This document shows positions 22,649-30,485 of a stretch of DNA of 34,442 nt, one piece after another. The position numbers were made by a program, and so were the translations under genes. The notes below the pieces were generated by a model that was not told where the DNA came from, searched no databases, and was given only the letters and a program-made list of their open reading frames with translations. Position 1 is the stretch's first letter, and each line of letters begins with the position of its first letter. The DNA comes from an uncultured Lachnospiraceae bacterium (GTDB taxonomy: Bacteria > Bacillota > Clostridia > Lachnospirales > Lachnospiraceae), in NCBI GenBank assembly GCA_902785985.1, contig CADABA010000010.1, forward strand, positions 1 through 34,442, read 5' to 3'.

Positions 22649-24670
22649 TTATTCGTTCCAGTACATGTGCTGCCACCAGTACAGAGCCTCAATATTCTCT
22701 TTCTCGATATCTGTCAGCTGCGCGTCATGCTCAGAGACACCGCCTGACAGATACAGGTTATTCGCCTGCCGGTACCATTCCAGAGAAAACAGATATTCTC
22801 TGGCATACAGATCCGCTATGGAAGGATCATCGTGGTCAGCAACCGTCCAGCCATGTCTCGCGTAGATCTCGTCAATCGCGATCTGCGAGATATTCAGCCG
22901 AATCTGCTTATCGTCAAAGGACATCTCGTCAATATTCGTATCTGCCCTTCCGCTCGGGGTCATCGAATTCAGCTCATCCTCTGTAATTTTTCGCTGACTG
23001 CTGAAGTAGAACACAAAGTCCTCAATCGGTGCCTGGATTCCTCCGACAATCGTTATAGTCTGTCCGCTCGGTTCTTTTACCGGAGCCTGCGTCGGTTTTT
23101 CTGTCGGTACAGGCGGGGATGTCGGAACCGGGCTCGCAGTCGGAACCGGGCTCGCAGTCGGAGCCGGTGTCGGTGAGGGTGTCGGTGTAGGCGTCGGTGT
23201 CGGTGTAGGCGTCGGTGTCGGTGTCACTGTCACCACCGGATCGGGATATTTTGTCGGTTTCTTCGTGACGGATGTGTCAGCAGTGATGCTGAAATCGTCA
23301 GGACGAAACGGAGTCTGTTTCGGCAGGAAAATGAAGACAATGCAAAGAGCCGTCGCCAGCAACAAAATTCCGCAGATAACAGGAACCATAAATTTTCTTC
23401 TCAGGCCTTTTCCCTGTTCATACGTATTTGGGGTTTCTGTTTTCAGTGATGCACGATTCAGACTCTGCTGTTCGGGAAACAGCGGAGTTTCCATGTTTTT
23501 TTTATGAACTATGTCATACCATTCAGACAGGTCTGACTCATCCGAATCCTCTGACGGGTATGCTGTTGTCCGGACAGTCCCGCTGTACACATCACCATCT
23601 GTAATTGAATTCGGTGTAAATCCGGCATATTCTTTTTCTGTCCCCGGTCGAATCTCTCCGGTACGCCTGCTGAAAACAGAGTCCTTTTCCGTCTTATCAT
23701 CCCTATATTGGTACGAAGATCTGTTTTCCGCAGAGTGTATGACCAGGTCAGCCCGGTCATTCAATACATTTTCGAGCTGAGCTTTCATCTGCCCCGGAGT
23801 GCGAAAACGATCTGCCGGATCAAAGCGGCATGCTTTCAGTATGACAACAGACATTGGAACGGAGGCATCACACGGTGCAGGCAGATTTTCCCCTGAGATG
23901 CGCTTCCCAAGAGCAGCTTCCTTGTCTCCCGCTGTGATTCTCTCCGCTTCCGGATCAAGAAACGGAGCACGATTGCGATTCATCAATTTATAGAGCACTA
24001 TGCCGAGAGCATAGAGATCGACCGATGCATCATATCTGAGTCCCCTGAACATTTCCGGAGCCATGTAATCGTACGTTCCCCTGGAAGAAAGTGTCCCGGA
24101 TGCACGGTCGAGCTGTCTGGCGATTCCAAAATCACCGAGCTTATATGTTCCGAATTCGGAGACGAATATATTCCCCGGCTTTATATCTCTGTGTATGATC
24201 TGCTTTTTTTCACATATTTCCAGAGCGCTGCAGAGATCGATGCCAAGCTTGGCAGCCTCCTTCACGGAAAACTTCCGTTCAGCAATAAGATCTGTCAGGC
24301 AGTTCAGATATTCCATGCGGATAAAAATATCCCATCGGATTTCATTTTCGGATTCAATGACCTGAAAATCTTCGACCTCGACAACATTTGCGGTTCCGCG
24401 CAGATCCATCATTATTGTGATTTCACGTATGCAGTCGTCAACAAGTTCTTTAAAATGCGCCTTTGTCGCGGAATGGCTTCCCTCCTCCGCAAGGACTGCC
24501 TTGATTTCTCCCTCGTTCTGAGGGACCGTGATGACTTTCACCGCTGAATAATACGTCTTGTCTGCAAGTACGCGGCTCACCTTATACACCTGACCGTATG
24601 CACCTTCTCCGATTTTCCCCACGACAGTCCACCCGGGCCAGATTTCTTTCATTTGACTGATTATGTCCAT
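22649..24670 (-). CDS. Transmembrane Hanks-type Ser/Thr kinase with external YARHG domain
   Basis: A 673-residue receptor kinase. Cytoplasmic kinase domain (14-~300): glycine loop GEGAYGQVY (21-29), K45 (AVKVI), HRDIKPGN (160-167), DFG (180-182), APE (204-206) and the DLYALG helix-F motif (218-223). All catalytic residues are present. The juxtamembrane linker (~305-425) is rich in S/T/D/E and may hold phospho-sites. The TM is ~428-449. A Pro/Thr stalk (482-530, TPTP repeats) leads to a YARHG domain (~560-673) with IYARHGW at 602-608 and the following YL...LEWY pattern. The start is MDIISQM, aligned with the truncated paralogue; two ATGs at 24673 and 24670 are equally possible, the ribosome site being GGGGA. 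PASTA repeats typical of PrkC are absent, so the external input differs. Confidence 0.92.
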   Translation of the reverse strand: MDIISQMKEIWPGWTVVGKIGEGAYGQVYKVSRVLADKTYYSAVKVITVPQNEGEIKAVLAEEGSHSATKAHFKELVDDCIREITIMMDLRGTANVVEVEDFQVIESENEIRWDIFIRMEYLNCLTDLIAERKFSVKEAAKLGIDLCSALEICEKKQIIHRDIKPGNIFVSEFGTYKLGDFGIARQLDRASGTLSSRGTYDYMAPEMFRGLRYDASVDLYALGIVLYKLMNRNRAPFLDPEAERITAGDKEAALGKRISGENLPAPCDASVPMSVVILKACRFDPADRFRTPGQMKAQLENVLNDRADLVIHSAENRSSYQYRDDKTEKDSVFSRRTGEIRPGTEKEYAGFTPNSITDGDVYSGTVRTTAYPSEDSDESDLSEWYDIVHKKNMETPLFPEQQSLNRASLKTETPNTYEQGKGLRRKFMVPVICGILLLATALCIVFIFLPKQTPFRPDDFSITADTSVTKKPTKYPDPVVTVTPTPTPTPTPTPTPTPSPTPAPTASPVPTASPVPTSPPVPTEKPTQAPVKEPSGQTITIVGGIQAPIEDFVFYFSSQRKITEDELNSMTPSGRADTNIDEMSFDDKQIRLNISQIAIDEIYARHGWTVADHDDPSIADLYAREYLFSLEWYRQANNLYLSGGVSEHDAQLTDIEKENIEALYWWQHMYWNE

Positions 24671-24710
24671 CATTAAAATCCCCATCATTCTATACGGACA
24701 TCAAAGAACA

Positions 24711-24740
24711 GCCCGGACAGGGTCATCTCTCCATCCGGGC
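24711..24740 (-). terminator. Hairpin between the four-TM zinc-ribbon gene and the kinase gene
   Basis: Perfect 7-bp stem GCCCGGA/TCCGGGC around a 16-base loop, followed on the minus strand by TGTTCTTTGATG. The U-tract is interrupted, so it may be an attenuator or a weak terminator upstream of the kinase start. Confidence 0.4.
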
Positions 24741-24824
24741 AGTTATTCTGAAAGATTCCCTGTTCAAAGGGATGAATGACATTCTTAAAGCAAAATTCAC
24801 TATACGGTCCGCGTGTGCACTCCG

Positions 24825-25652
24825 TCACCTGACCGGGCTCCCGCAGTTACCGCAGAACTTTGAATTCGGAGGAAGCGGTGCTCCGCAGTTGGGACAATGT
24901 CTCATTCCGTCAGCCGGGCCGCCCTGCCGTCCTGCTCCGCCGAAACCGGCATTTTTCGAACCCGGAGAAGATGTCGGGCCGTAATAGATCGTATCTGAAT
25001 CGTAGTTATATGGGCCGGGCGCAGGCTGCTGACCTGCCGGATTATACCCTTGATAGGTCGGTGATGATGCTCCCATTTTCCTGTAAGAATTCCAGAGCAC
25101 ACCGGAAACGATTGCTAACGCTGCTGCGAGAATCGGAAGAAAAGATATCCTGAGCATGGATATATTATAAAAGTTATCTCTACTTGAGCCATTGAACAAA
25201 AACACGAACCCCAACACAAAGAACCATAAAATGATCTGTACAGCCGCTGTCAGAAAAACAACACCTTTATCCATTAACCGACATACGATTTCTGCAACTA
25301 CTACTGCGATAAGAATAATTACAGCTGCCAGCGGGATCAATCCGATCAGTTTGAATGGATTTTTACCATCGAATTCTTCATAAATATATCCCAGACCTTT
25401 CAGGATCTTATGCATATCTAACAGCGTGAGTTTCCCTGCTTTGAGATGGTTGTACACAGACAAAGAGCCTGTATCTAAATAATCAAGAATTTCATCAAAG
25501 ATATAGTTTCCCCCCATTCTGAGCAAAGCTGTCATCTCGGATGTAAGCCGGACCCATGATCCGAAAAATGCGATCAGCCCTGATATAACAAGGCATACAA
25601 TAGACCCATATTTATAAATCATTTTTTCAGATGCGTTATTTCTTCCTCCCAT
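24825..25652 (-). CDS. Four-TM membrane protein with C-terminal zinc ribbon
   Basis: A 275-residue protein. TM segments are at ~14-34, 102-122, 131-153 and 168-188. A Gly/Pro/Tyr-rich cytoplasmic linker (~195-245) leads to a C-terminal zinc ribbon, HCPNCGAPLPPNSKFCGNCG (C253, C256, C267, C270). Its core PNCGAPLPPNSKFC is almost identical to those at the N-termini of the two propeller-like proteins. Topology puts both the linker and the ribbon in the cytoplasm. ATG 25652 has GGGAG at proper spacing, while the in-frame ATG 25658 would be only two bases from it. It is not a known transporter family to me. It may pair with the kinase or the other ribbon proteins. Confidence 0.78.
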   Translation of the reverse strand: MGGRNNASEKMIYKYGSIVCLVISGLIAFFGSWVRLTSEMTALLRMGGNYIFDEILDYLDTGSLSVYNHLKAGKLTLLDMHKILKGLGYIYEEFDGKNPFKLIGLIPLAAVIILIAVVVAEIVCRLMDKGVVFLTAAVQIILWFFVLGFVFLFNGSSRDNFYNISMLRISFLPILAAALAIVSGVLWNSYRKMGASSPTYQGYNPAGQQPAPGPYNYDSDTIYYGPTSSPGSKNAGFGGAGRQGGPADGMRHCPNCGAPLPPNSKFCGNCGSPVR

Positions 25653-25844
25653 TTTCATTCTCCCTCGTATGATAAGCCTGACCCCTGGGATTCACAGGGT
25701 CCCGGATTATCTTTTCTGTGGTATAGAAGGGCCGATCGTCAATTTCTTCCGGAGGTTCTCTCCGTTTACGACCTGTCCATCTATACGATGAATAGTTTCC
25801 TGTGTTACCTCGGCTTCTCCAAACAGGAGTTCCTCCCGTAAGTG
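25653..25844. other. Gap with unassigned minus-strand open frame
   Basis: 192 bases between co-directional genes. On the minus strand one frame is open for ~70 codons (containing WRSRGNTGNYSSYRWTGRK and IRDPVNPRGQAY) without any ATG/GTG/TTG at its head, and ends at the start of the next gene. A second frame is open for ~45 codons directly after the upstream gene's stop. It may be a gene scrap or just leader. No convincing promoter was seen. Confidence 0.3.
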
Positions 25845-27695
25845 TTACCCTGCGGTCTTATTCAGCCTGGAAAATTTCATATTCTCCTTACACCAGACCC
25901 AGCGTACAGAGTTCATAATACGCTTATTTTCTTTTCCGTCAAAGGAATACAGATCACCGCCGGAAAGATATAAGACCGTATTCTTATCCGCTCTCCAATA
26001 TTCCGTTATATCATTATCAACAACTGTCTTTTTTCCCTTAGCGTCGAACACGGTAACCTCAAATTCCGAATTCGTTCTGTATGTATATGCAAACACGGTA
26101 TTATCGTCATATACCCGAATGCCATACTTGTAGACATCCTGCGCTATACGGGAGGACTTTCCATCTTTGTATGCATATGCATCGCAGTAAGTATCAGAAC
26201 CGTTGTTATAGATGTTATCAGCGTAGTAGAGTGTATTTCCGACAAGCATTAAAACCTCCGCATCGTCTTTGAGTATCTCAAAATCACTCAAAGTACCTTT
26301 CGTAAAAGAGGCAACATAAAGACCGCCATCGGACTCTTTCAAAAAAACTGAAGAATCTGTAACATGTAAGGGAGCATATCCATTTACACAGGCATTTCCA
26401 TAGGTTTCGGCTGCTTTCGGTGACATTCTAACAGGGGAAGTACTTCCAATGTGGATCAGGAAATTCTCATCTCCGTAATCAAGCTTAAAAAGAGCCTCGA
26501 CATCACTCAAATCCGAGATATCCTGCATACGAACGGTGTCTGTGACCATATCAAGAGTATTGTACAATACTCCGCCGTCAACATTCATCATACTCAACAC
26601 ATTTTCGCTGATTAAAGTGTGTTTTCCATTGCTGTACATATATAGAGTATAAATCGGAAAACCATTTTCAATATCCTTCAAATGCTTTTTCAGAAGAGAG
26701 TTTTTTTCCGGTTCTTCATCAGTAACATAATCATACAGTCTGACCGTCCCGGTTCTGGATCTGTATAATTTTGCGTCTTCCCCGTAGTAAACTACGTCTG
26801 CGTTCTCACACAGCTTTTCCTCACCCTTATCAAAACCGACTGTGTACAGAGTTCTTTCAGAGTAGCTGTCGTCTTTTACATACAGGATACTGTCTAAATT
26901 ATCCGAATCGATTGTGTAGGATATGTCGGATGCAAGTTTACTGACTTTTTCCGGATCATTCACATTTAATCCATACAGAGTGTACTTTCCGTAATCATCC
27001 CGGCTGCAATAAACTGTTTTATTACCTCCGTCCGTGAAGAACCAGTCAGCATTTTTGGCAATTCTTGTCGACGTTTTTCCGTCATAAAAATACAGCGTCT
27101 TATCGGATTTTCTATAAAGTACGGTTCCGTTATCCAGGATACGAAAGCCAATATATGCATTTGTTGAAATGACTTCGATATACTTCTCATTTTTGGATGA
27201 ACTGTCTGTTAGTTTTCCATACTTTGCCCTGCACAATGTACCGGTATCCATCGAATAATCATATTCTGTCAAATAATAGACGTATTTCCCGTCGGGGCTG
27301 AAGGACACAAGGTTCTCCTCGAAATCGGATGATCTGGTCGATTCAATTTCAACAGGATCGTCCTTCAAATCTTTGATCACCTCATATTTTCCATTGGAAA
27401 GGCATACATAGGCATTCTTACTGCTGACAGAAGAGATGAGAAATCTGACTAAGAATATTGCAACAGCAGCGAAAACAACCGCTGTTATAATGCCTATGAT
27501 TGTTGTGCGATTTATCTTTCTTTTGGGCGGAACAGCAGTATCGCCGTTTCTTTTTTCACCAGAAATCTCAACATTATTTTTTCCGGTTCCCTGTGGTCCG
27601 GTCGTTACATTTTCTTCTTCGTAAATTTTTGCTCCGCACACACCGCAGAACCTGCTGTTTTCCGGCAAAGCCGCACCGCAATTCGGACAATACAT
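25845..27695 (-). CDS. Zinc-ribbon / single-TM / external propeller-like protein 2
   Basis: A 616-residue paralogue in architecture of the protein at 20538. N-terminal zinc ribbon MYCPNCGAALPENSRFCGVC (C3, C6, C17, C20), acidic linker, basic stop, TM ~64-87, then ~525 external residues with regularly spaced strand motifs: SFSPDGKYVYYL, VLYRKSDKTLYFYDG, DSILYVKDD, TLYYADNIYN and TVLYLSGGDLYSFDG. These suit a beta-propeller of the TolB/DUF5050 type, which often binds ligands or wall polymers. It is preceded by TAGGAGA nine bases before ATG 27695. The gap to the triple-ribbon gene upstream contains R3-type hairpins, so the two may be separately regulated. Confidence 0.8.
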   Translation of the reverse strand: MYCPNCGAALPENSRFCGVCGAKIYEEENVTTGPQGTGKNNVEISGEKRNGDTAVPPKRKINRTTIIGIITAVVFAAVAIFLVRFLISSVSSKNAYVCLSNGKYEVIKDLKDDPVEIESTRSSDFEENLVSFSPDGKYVYYLTEYDYSMDTGTLCRAKYGKLTDSSSKNEKYIEVISTNAYIGFRILDNGTVLYRKSDKTLYFYDGKTSTRIAKNADWFFTDGGNKTVYCSRDDYGKYTLYGLNVNDPEKVSKLASDISYTIDSDNLDSILYVKDDSYSERTLYTVGFDKGEEKLCENADVVYYGEDAKLYRSRTGTVRLYDYVTDEEPEKNSLLKKHLKDIENGFPIYTLYMYSNGKHTLISENVLSMMNVDGGVLYNTLDMVTDTVRMQDISDLSDVEALFKLDYGDENFLIHIGSTSPVRMSPKAAETYGNACVNGYAPLHVTDSSVFLKESDGGLYVASFTKGTLSDFEILKDDAEVLMLVGNTLYYADNIYNNGSDTYCDAYAYKDGKSSRIAQDVYKYGIRVYDDNTVFAYTYRTNSEFEVTVFDAKGKKTVVDNDITEYWRADKNTVLYLSGGDLYSFDGKENKRIMNSVRWVWCKENMKFSRLNKTAG

Positions 27696-27732
27696 ACTTT
27701 AATCTCCTACTTAATACAAAAACAGTATTCTT

Positions 27733-27816
27733 TATCGCGCAATACCTGTGATTCTACAGTTGTGAAATACGCGCGCAATGCTCGTGACTTTACATTCATG
27801 AGATGCGCGCGCATAA
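27733..27816. repeat. R3-like hairpins, degenerate copies e and f
   Basis: TTTATCGCGCAATACCTGTGA...TTGTGAAATACGCGCG is followed by a second arm, CTCGTGACTTTACATTCATGAG, then ATGCGCGCGC. Both resemble the second hairpin of R3 with many changes. Located between the triple-ribbon and propeller 2 genes. Confidence 0.5.
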
Positions 27817-27874
27817 GGAAGGCACACCGGCTCTCTGATGCCGGGTCCCATGTAATCAATCAATGGATTTTGCT

Positions 27875-28465
27875 TCAATTAAGCTTCGTACCGCATTCAG
27901 CGCAAAAAACGGAGTCATTCCCAACGGTTGCACCGCATTTAGGGCACTTCTTCTCTTTGATCTCCTGCTCGGGAGTATCCGCGGATTTCATCTGATTCTC
28001 GGGAGACGGCATAGCCTGACCGCAGGATGTGCAGAAACGCATTCCTTTTTTTACAATAGCTCCGCACCTCGGGCACTGCACTCCATCAGCAAGAGCCTCA
28101 TTGAAATCATTTTTGGGCATTGGCGTTCCGCAGAAATTGCAGAAAGCAGCCTCTTTCGGAACTTCTGCACCACACTTAGGACATCTTTGTACACCTTTCA
28201 CATCCTGTATTTTTTTGCGAATTTCATTATTCTGCTGCTCCAGTTCGTTGACAGTCTTCACCATGCCGACGAAATCTTCTTCGGCGTCATTTTTGTGAAC
28301 ATTCGCATACAGTTTACCGATCTGGTAATAAATGTCATTGATTTTGCTCTCATTCTGAGTAATCATAGAATTAAAACGTGCAACCTCCGACATTTCCTGT
28401 GTTTTCTGTACGGCCCTCTGTCCTACATCGGATACTCTTTTCCCTAAATCATCAAAAAATCCCAT
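27875..28465 (-). CDS. Coiled-coil protein with three tandem zinc ribbons
   Basis: A 196-residue soluble protein. Residues 1-30 (MGFFDDLGKRVSDVGQRAVQ) form the amphipathic start common in Firmicute zinc-ribbon proteins, and 30-92 are a coiled coil. Three ribbons follow: C95/C98/C109/C112, C131/C134/C145/C148 and C174/C177/C188/C191, joined by short acidic linkers. ATG 28465 with AAAGGAGA is preferred over the start at 28495. It may act as a soluble hub binding the membrane ribbon proteins or nucleic acid; neither is shown. An extended -10 promoter at 28684-28692 lies upstream, with R1g in the leader 36 bases before the start codon. Confidence 0.82.
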   Translation of the reverse strand: MGFFDDLGKRVSDVGQRAVQKTQEMSEVARFNSMITQNESKINDIYYQIGKLYANVHKNDAEEDFVGMVKTVNELEQQNNEIRKKIQDVKGVQRCPKCGAEVPKEAAFCNFCGTPMPKNDFNEALADGVQCPRCGAIVKKGMRFCTSCGQAMPSPENQMKSADTPEQEIKEKKCPKCGATVGNDSVFCAECGTKLN

Positions 28466-28500
28466 TACTGTTTCTCCTTTCAAATTTCGTTGCAAACAAT

Positions 28501-28565
28501 CAGGAACGCACCGGCGTTCTCACCGCGCCGCACGTACGTGCGAAGCATTTCCACATGCTTGATCG
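28501..28565. repeat. R1 repeat, short copy g
   Basis: GGAACGCACCGGCGTTC, then CCGCGCCGC, CGTACG and GTGCGAAGCAT. Only the first hairpins are kept. It lies 36 bases upstream of the triple-ribbon gene's start codon, same orientation to the gene as copies a, b and f. Confidence 0.65.
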
Positions 28566-28683
28566 GGGAAATGCTCTTCCTCCCCTGTAGAGATAAAATA
28601 TATGTTTGTTTTGAAGAATTGTGCAGGCAGCCCGCTTGAAGCCCCCGTGCTCTCTCATACATATATTTTCATTATCTTTCTAT

Positions 28684-28692
28684 ATTATAGCA
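28684..28692 (-). promoter_or_regulatory. Extended -10 promoter for the triple zinc-ribbon gene
   Basis: The minus strand reads TGCTATAAT, a perfect extended -10. No good -35 is visible, as is common for this promoter type. Transcription would start near 28677, giving a ~210-nt leader containing R1g. Confidence 0.5.
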
Positions 28693-28767
28693 CTAAGTCG
28701 TTAAAAAAGAATCGTATAGGACGAAATGACTGCCAAAGAAGATGATTGACACCCGTATGGAAAGTCC

Positions 28768-28876
28768 AGGAACGTCTCGGCGTTCCTGCCGCGAGGATGC
28801 GCAGGGATTCGATTTGGAAGATGTCGGATTGTGCTAACCCGAATCCCGCGCCAATTCTCGCGAACGAGAATTGAGA
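28768..28876. repeat. R1 start fused to R4 copy b
   Basis: GGAACGTCTCGGCGTTCCTGCCGCG (R1 start) runs into the inverse of R4: GCGCAGGGATTCGATTTGG, CCGAATCCCGCGCC, and the stem CAATTCTCG-CGAA-CGAGAATTG, read in reverse as a UUCG tetraloop. Directly downstream of the first XRE gene, so it could also serve as its 3' hairpin. Confidence 0.75.
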
Positions 28877-28896
28877 TGTAATCGACACCAGACACT

Positions 28897-30333
28897 TTAT
28901 CCTCTCAGCAGTTCTTCAAACCACTCACTTCTCGCGCGCCCGGTCTCACCCTCATCGTGATACAGATGCTTCAGATATTCGTAAATCAATCCGACTGTTC
29001 CGGTCTCCTCTATCATGAAGAACCGAATATCTGCTTCATTGGGCAGAATAATTGAGATCAATGCGGTTTGAGAAGTGGCGCTCACCTCGATCGTATTGCT
29101 CTCCGGAAAACGATCATCATTCAGAAGACGGACATCATTATGCTGCGAAAACTTCTTATAGCGCCTGAGAAGCATTTTCATCTGATTCTCACTCAGCGGG
29201 GTCATCAGCTCTCTGGGGAACTCTCCAAAATATCCTTCCCGAAGGTTATACCGGATCATTGTTTTTGGTGTGATATAATGATGCCTGTCTCTGTTTTCCG
29301 GCAACTTTTTCTGGAAGCTGTCTGCATATTCCACAAATCCATTGATCACTTCCAAAAGCCCCGGTATATCTTGCCGCACATTGGTCTTAAGAAATGAATC
29401 ATCCGTATTCGCTATCGCGCTGATACACATCCCCGGATCAAAAATATAACAATCACCCGAATTCTGATAAAAATCCCGAAAAATTCCGAACCCTCTCAGG
29501 AAGTCCGCTTTCTCAGCAAAAGGCTTTGCATGCCTGCGCATGTTCTCAACAATATCCCTGTACACTTTGCAAACTGTGGGATCCCTGTAGAACAAGCCGT
29601 GTTCCATATTTCCGGAATAACAGAAGACACCTTCTTCCGAAACTATAAAATTATTGAAAAAATCATCCATGATCCGAAGTGTTGACAGGGACGCGTAATA
29701 ATAAAATGGAAAGTAGTTCTCACACCGGCTCATTGTAATGATAATCTTTTCAAGATTTTCTATCCCGTAAAGTTTGTCCGAAATATTGGAACCGTCCGAC
29801 CCATTGACAGCCATGATATGCTCTATTTTGCTGCACGGGTTCTCTGCCCCGATATTTGCCTGTTGGATCACAGAAAAAATGTCCTTGTCGAGAACCGTTT
29901 CAAAAATGAAAACATCTCCTCCGGATCCTCCCTCCCGAATCATGGCATAAATCTGCATCATGACCTGGAATTCTCCCTGGACAGCCGCAAGATTCACGAC
30001 AGGATTGATCCCAGTAACAGGAAATACTGAATCTGACCTGCACATGATCTCGACCGGAGTCAGGAGGAACCGTTCCACTGCCAGCATTCCCCTGTATTTG
30101 TATTCTCCAATCGATTCAATCAGATAAGCTTCAATCAGGCTGCTGTATTCATCGTGATTGAGGCAAAGAGTATCTGCTATCCGTTTAACGATGTCTATGT
30201 TGGCAGGAACCCTGTTCCCGTTTTTATATTTAAATAATGCGTTCCTGGAAATTTCCGCTCTGGAAACCACTTCGTCAACTGTGATTTTCCGGATGGCGAT
30301 CAGCTGAGATAACTTATCAGAAAAATATCCCAC
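28897..30333 (-). CDS. XRE-type HTH regulator with large C-terminal domain (paralogue 1)
   Basis: A 478-residue protein. The N-terminal HTH (~5-60) includes KITVDEVVSRAEISRNALFK followed by YKNGNRVPA, the XRE pattern with a tyrosine/lysine recognition helix. The remaining ~410 residues are shared throughout with the neighbour at 30486: NPVVN, MSRCENYFPFYYYASLSTLR, FSGNMEHGLFYRD-type blocks, DDRFPESNTI, LIYEYLKHLYHD. I do not recognise this C-terminal domain. The start is GTG 30333, aligned with MGNFSDKL of the paralogue and eight bases from AAAGGAG; GTG 30339 is too close to that site. Likely controls itself, its neighbour or the zinc-ribbon/kinase genes downstream (inference). Confidence 0.8.
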   Translation of the reverse strand: MGYFSDKLSQLIAIRKITVDEVVSRAEISRNALFKYKNGNRVPANIDIVKRIADTLCLNHDEYSSLIEAYLIESIGEYKYRGMLAVERFLLTPVEIMCRSDSVFPVTGINPVVNLAAVQGEFQVMMQIYAMIREGGSGGDVFIFETVLDKDIFSVIQQANIGAENPCSKIEHIMAVNGSDGSNISDKLYGIENLEKIIITMSRCENYFPFYYYASLSTLRIMDDFFNNFIVSEEGVFCYSGNMEHGLFYRDPTVCKVYRDIVENMRRHAKPFAEKADFLRGFGIFRDFYQNSGDCYIFDPGMCISAIANTDDSFLKTNVRQDIPGLLEVINGFVEYADSFQKKLPENRDRHHYITPKTMIRYNLREGYFGEFPRELMTPLSENQMKMLLRRYKKFSQHNDVRLLNDDRFPESNTIEVSATSQTALISIILPNEADIRFFMIEETGTVGLIYEYLKHLYHDEGETGRARSEWFEELLRG

Positions 30334-30421
30334 AAACACATCTCCTTTCCATTCGGACTATTCTGTCGTAATCAATAGTCATATATGCTGTCTGTTTAAG
30401 CTAAAATCCATTTTATCTTGG

Positions 30422-30449
30422 CGGTGCTGTTCGCATTCCGCTTACGCTC
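30422..30449. repeat. 28-bp repeat shared with 32444-32471
   Basis: CGGTGCTGTTCGCATTCC followed by G/T and CTTACGCTC occurs here, upstream of the first XRE gene, and again downstream of the glycerate kinase gene. Function unknown. Confidence 0.55.
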
Positions 30450-30462
30450 CCCTCTGTAAATA

Positions 30463-30476
30463 ACGAAAGCTTTCGT
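30463..30476. promoter_or_regulatory. 14-bp perfect palindrome between the two XRE genes
   Basis: ACGAAAGCTTTCGT, ten bases after the stop of the second XRE gene and ~130 bases upstream of the first one's start. Operator candidate for an HTH dimer; no proof. Confidence 0.35.
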
Positions 30477-30485
30477 CGACTTTAC

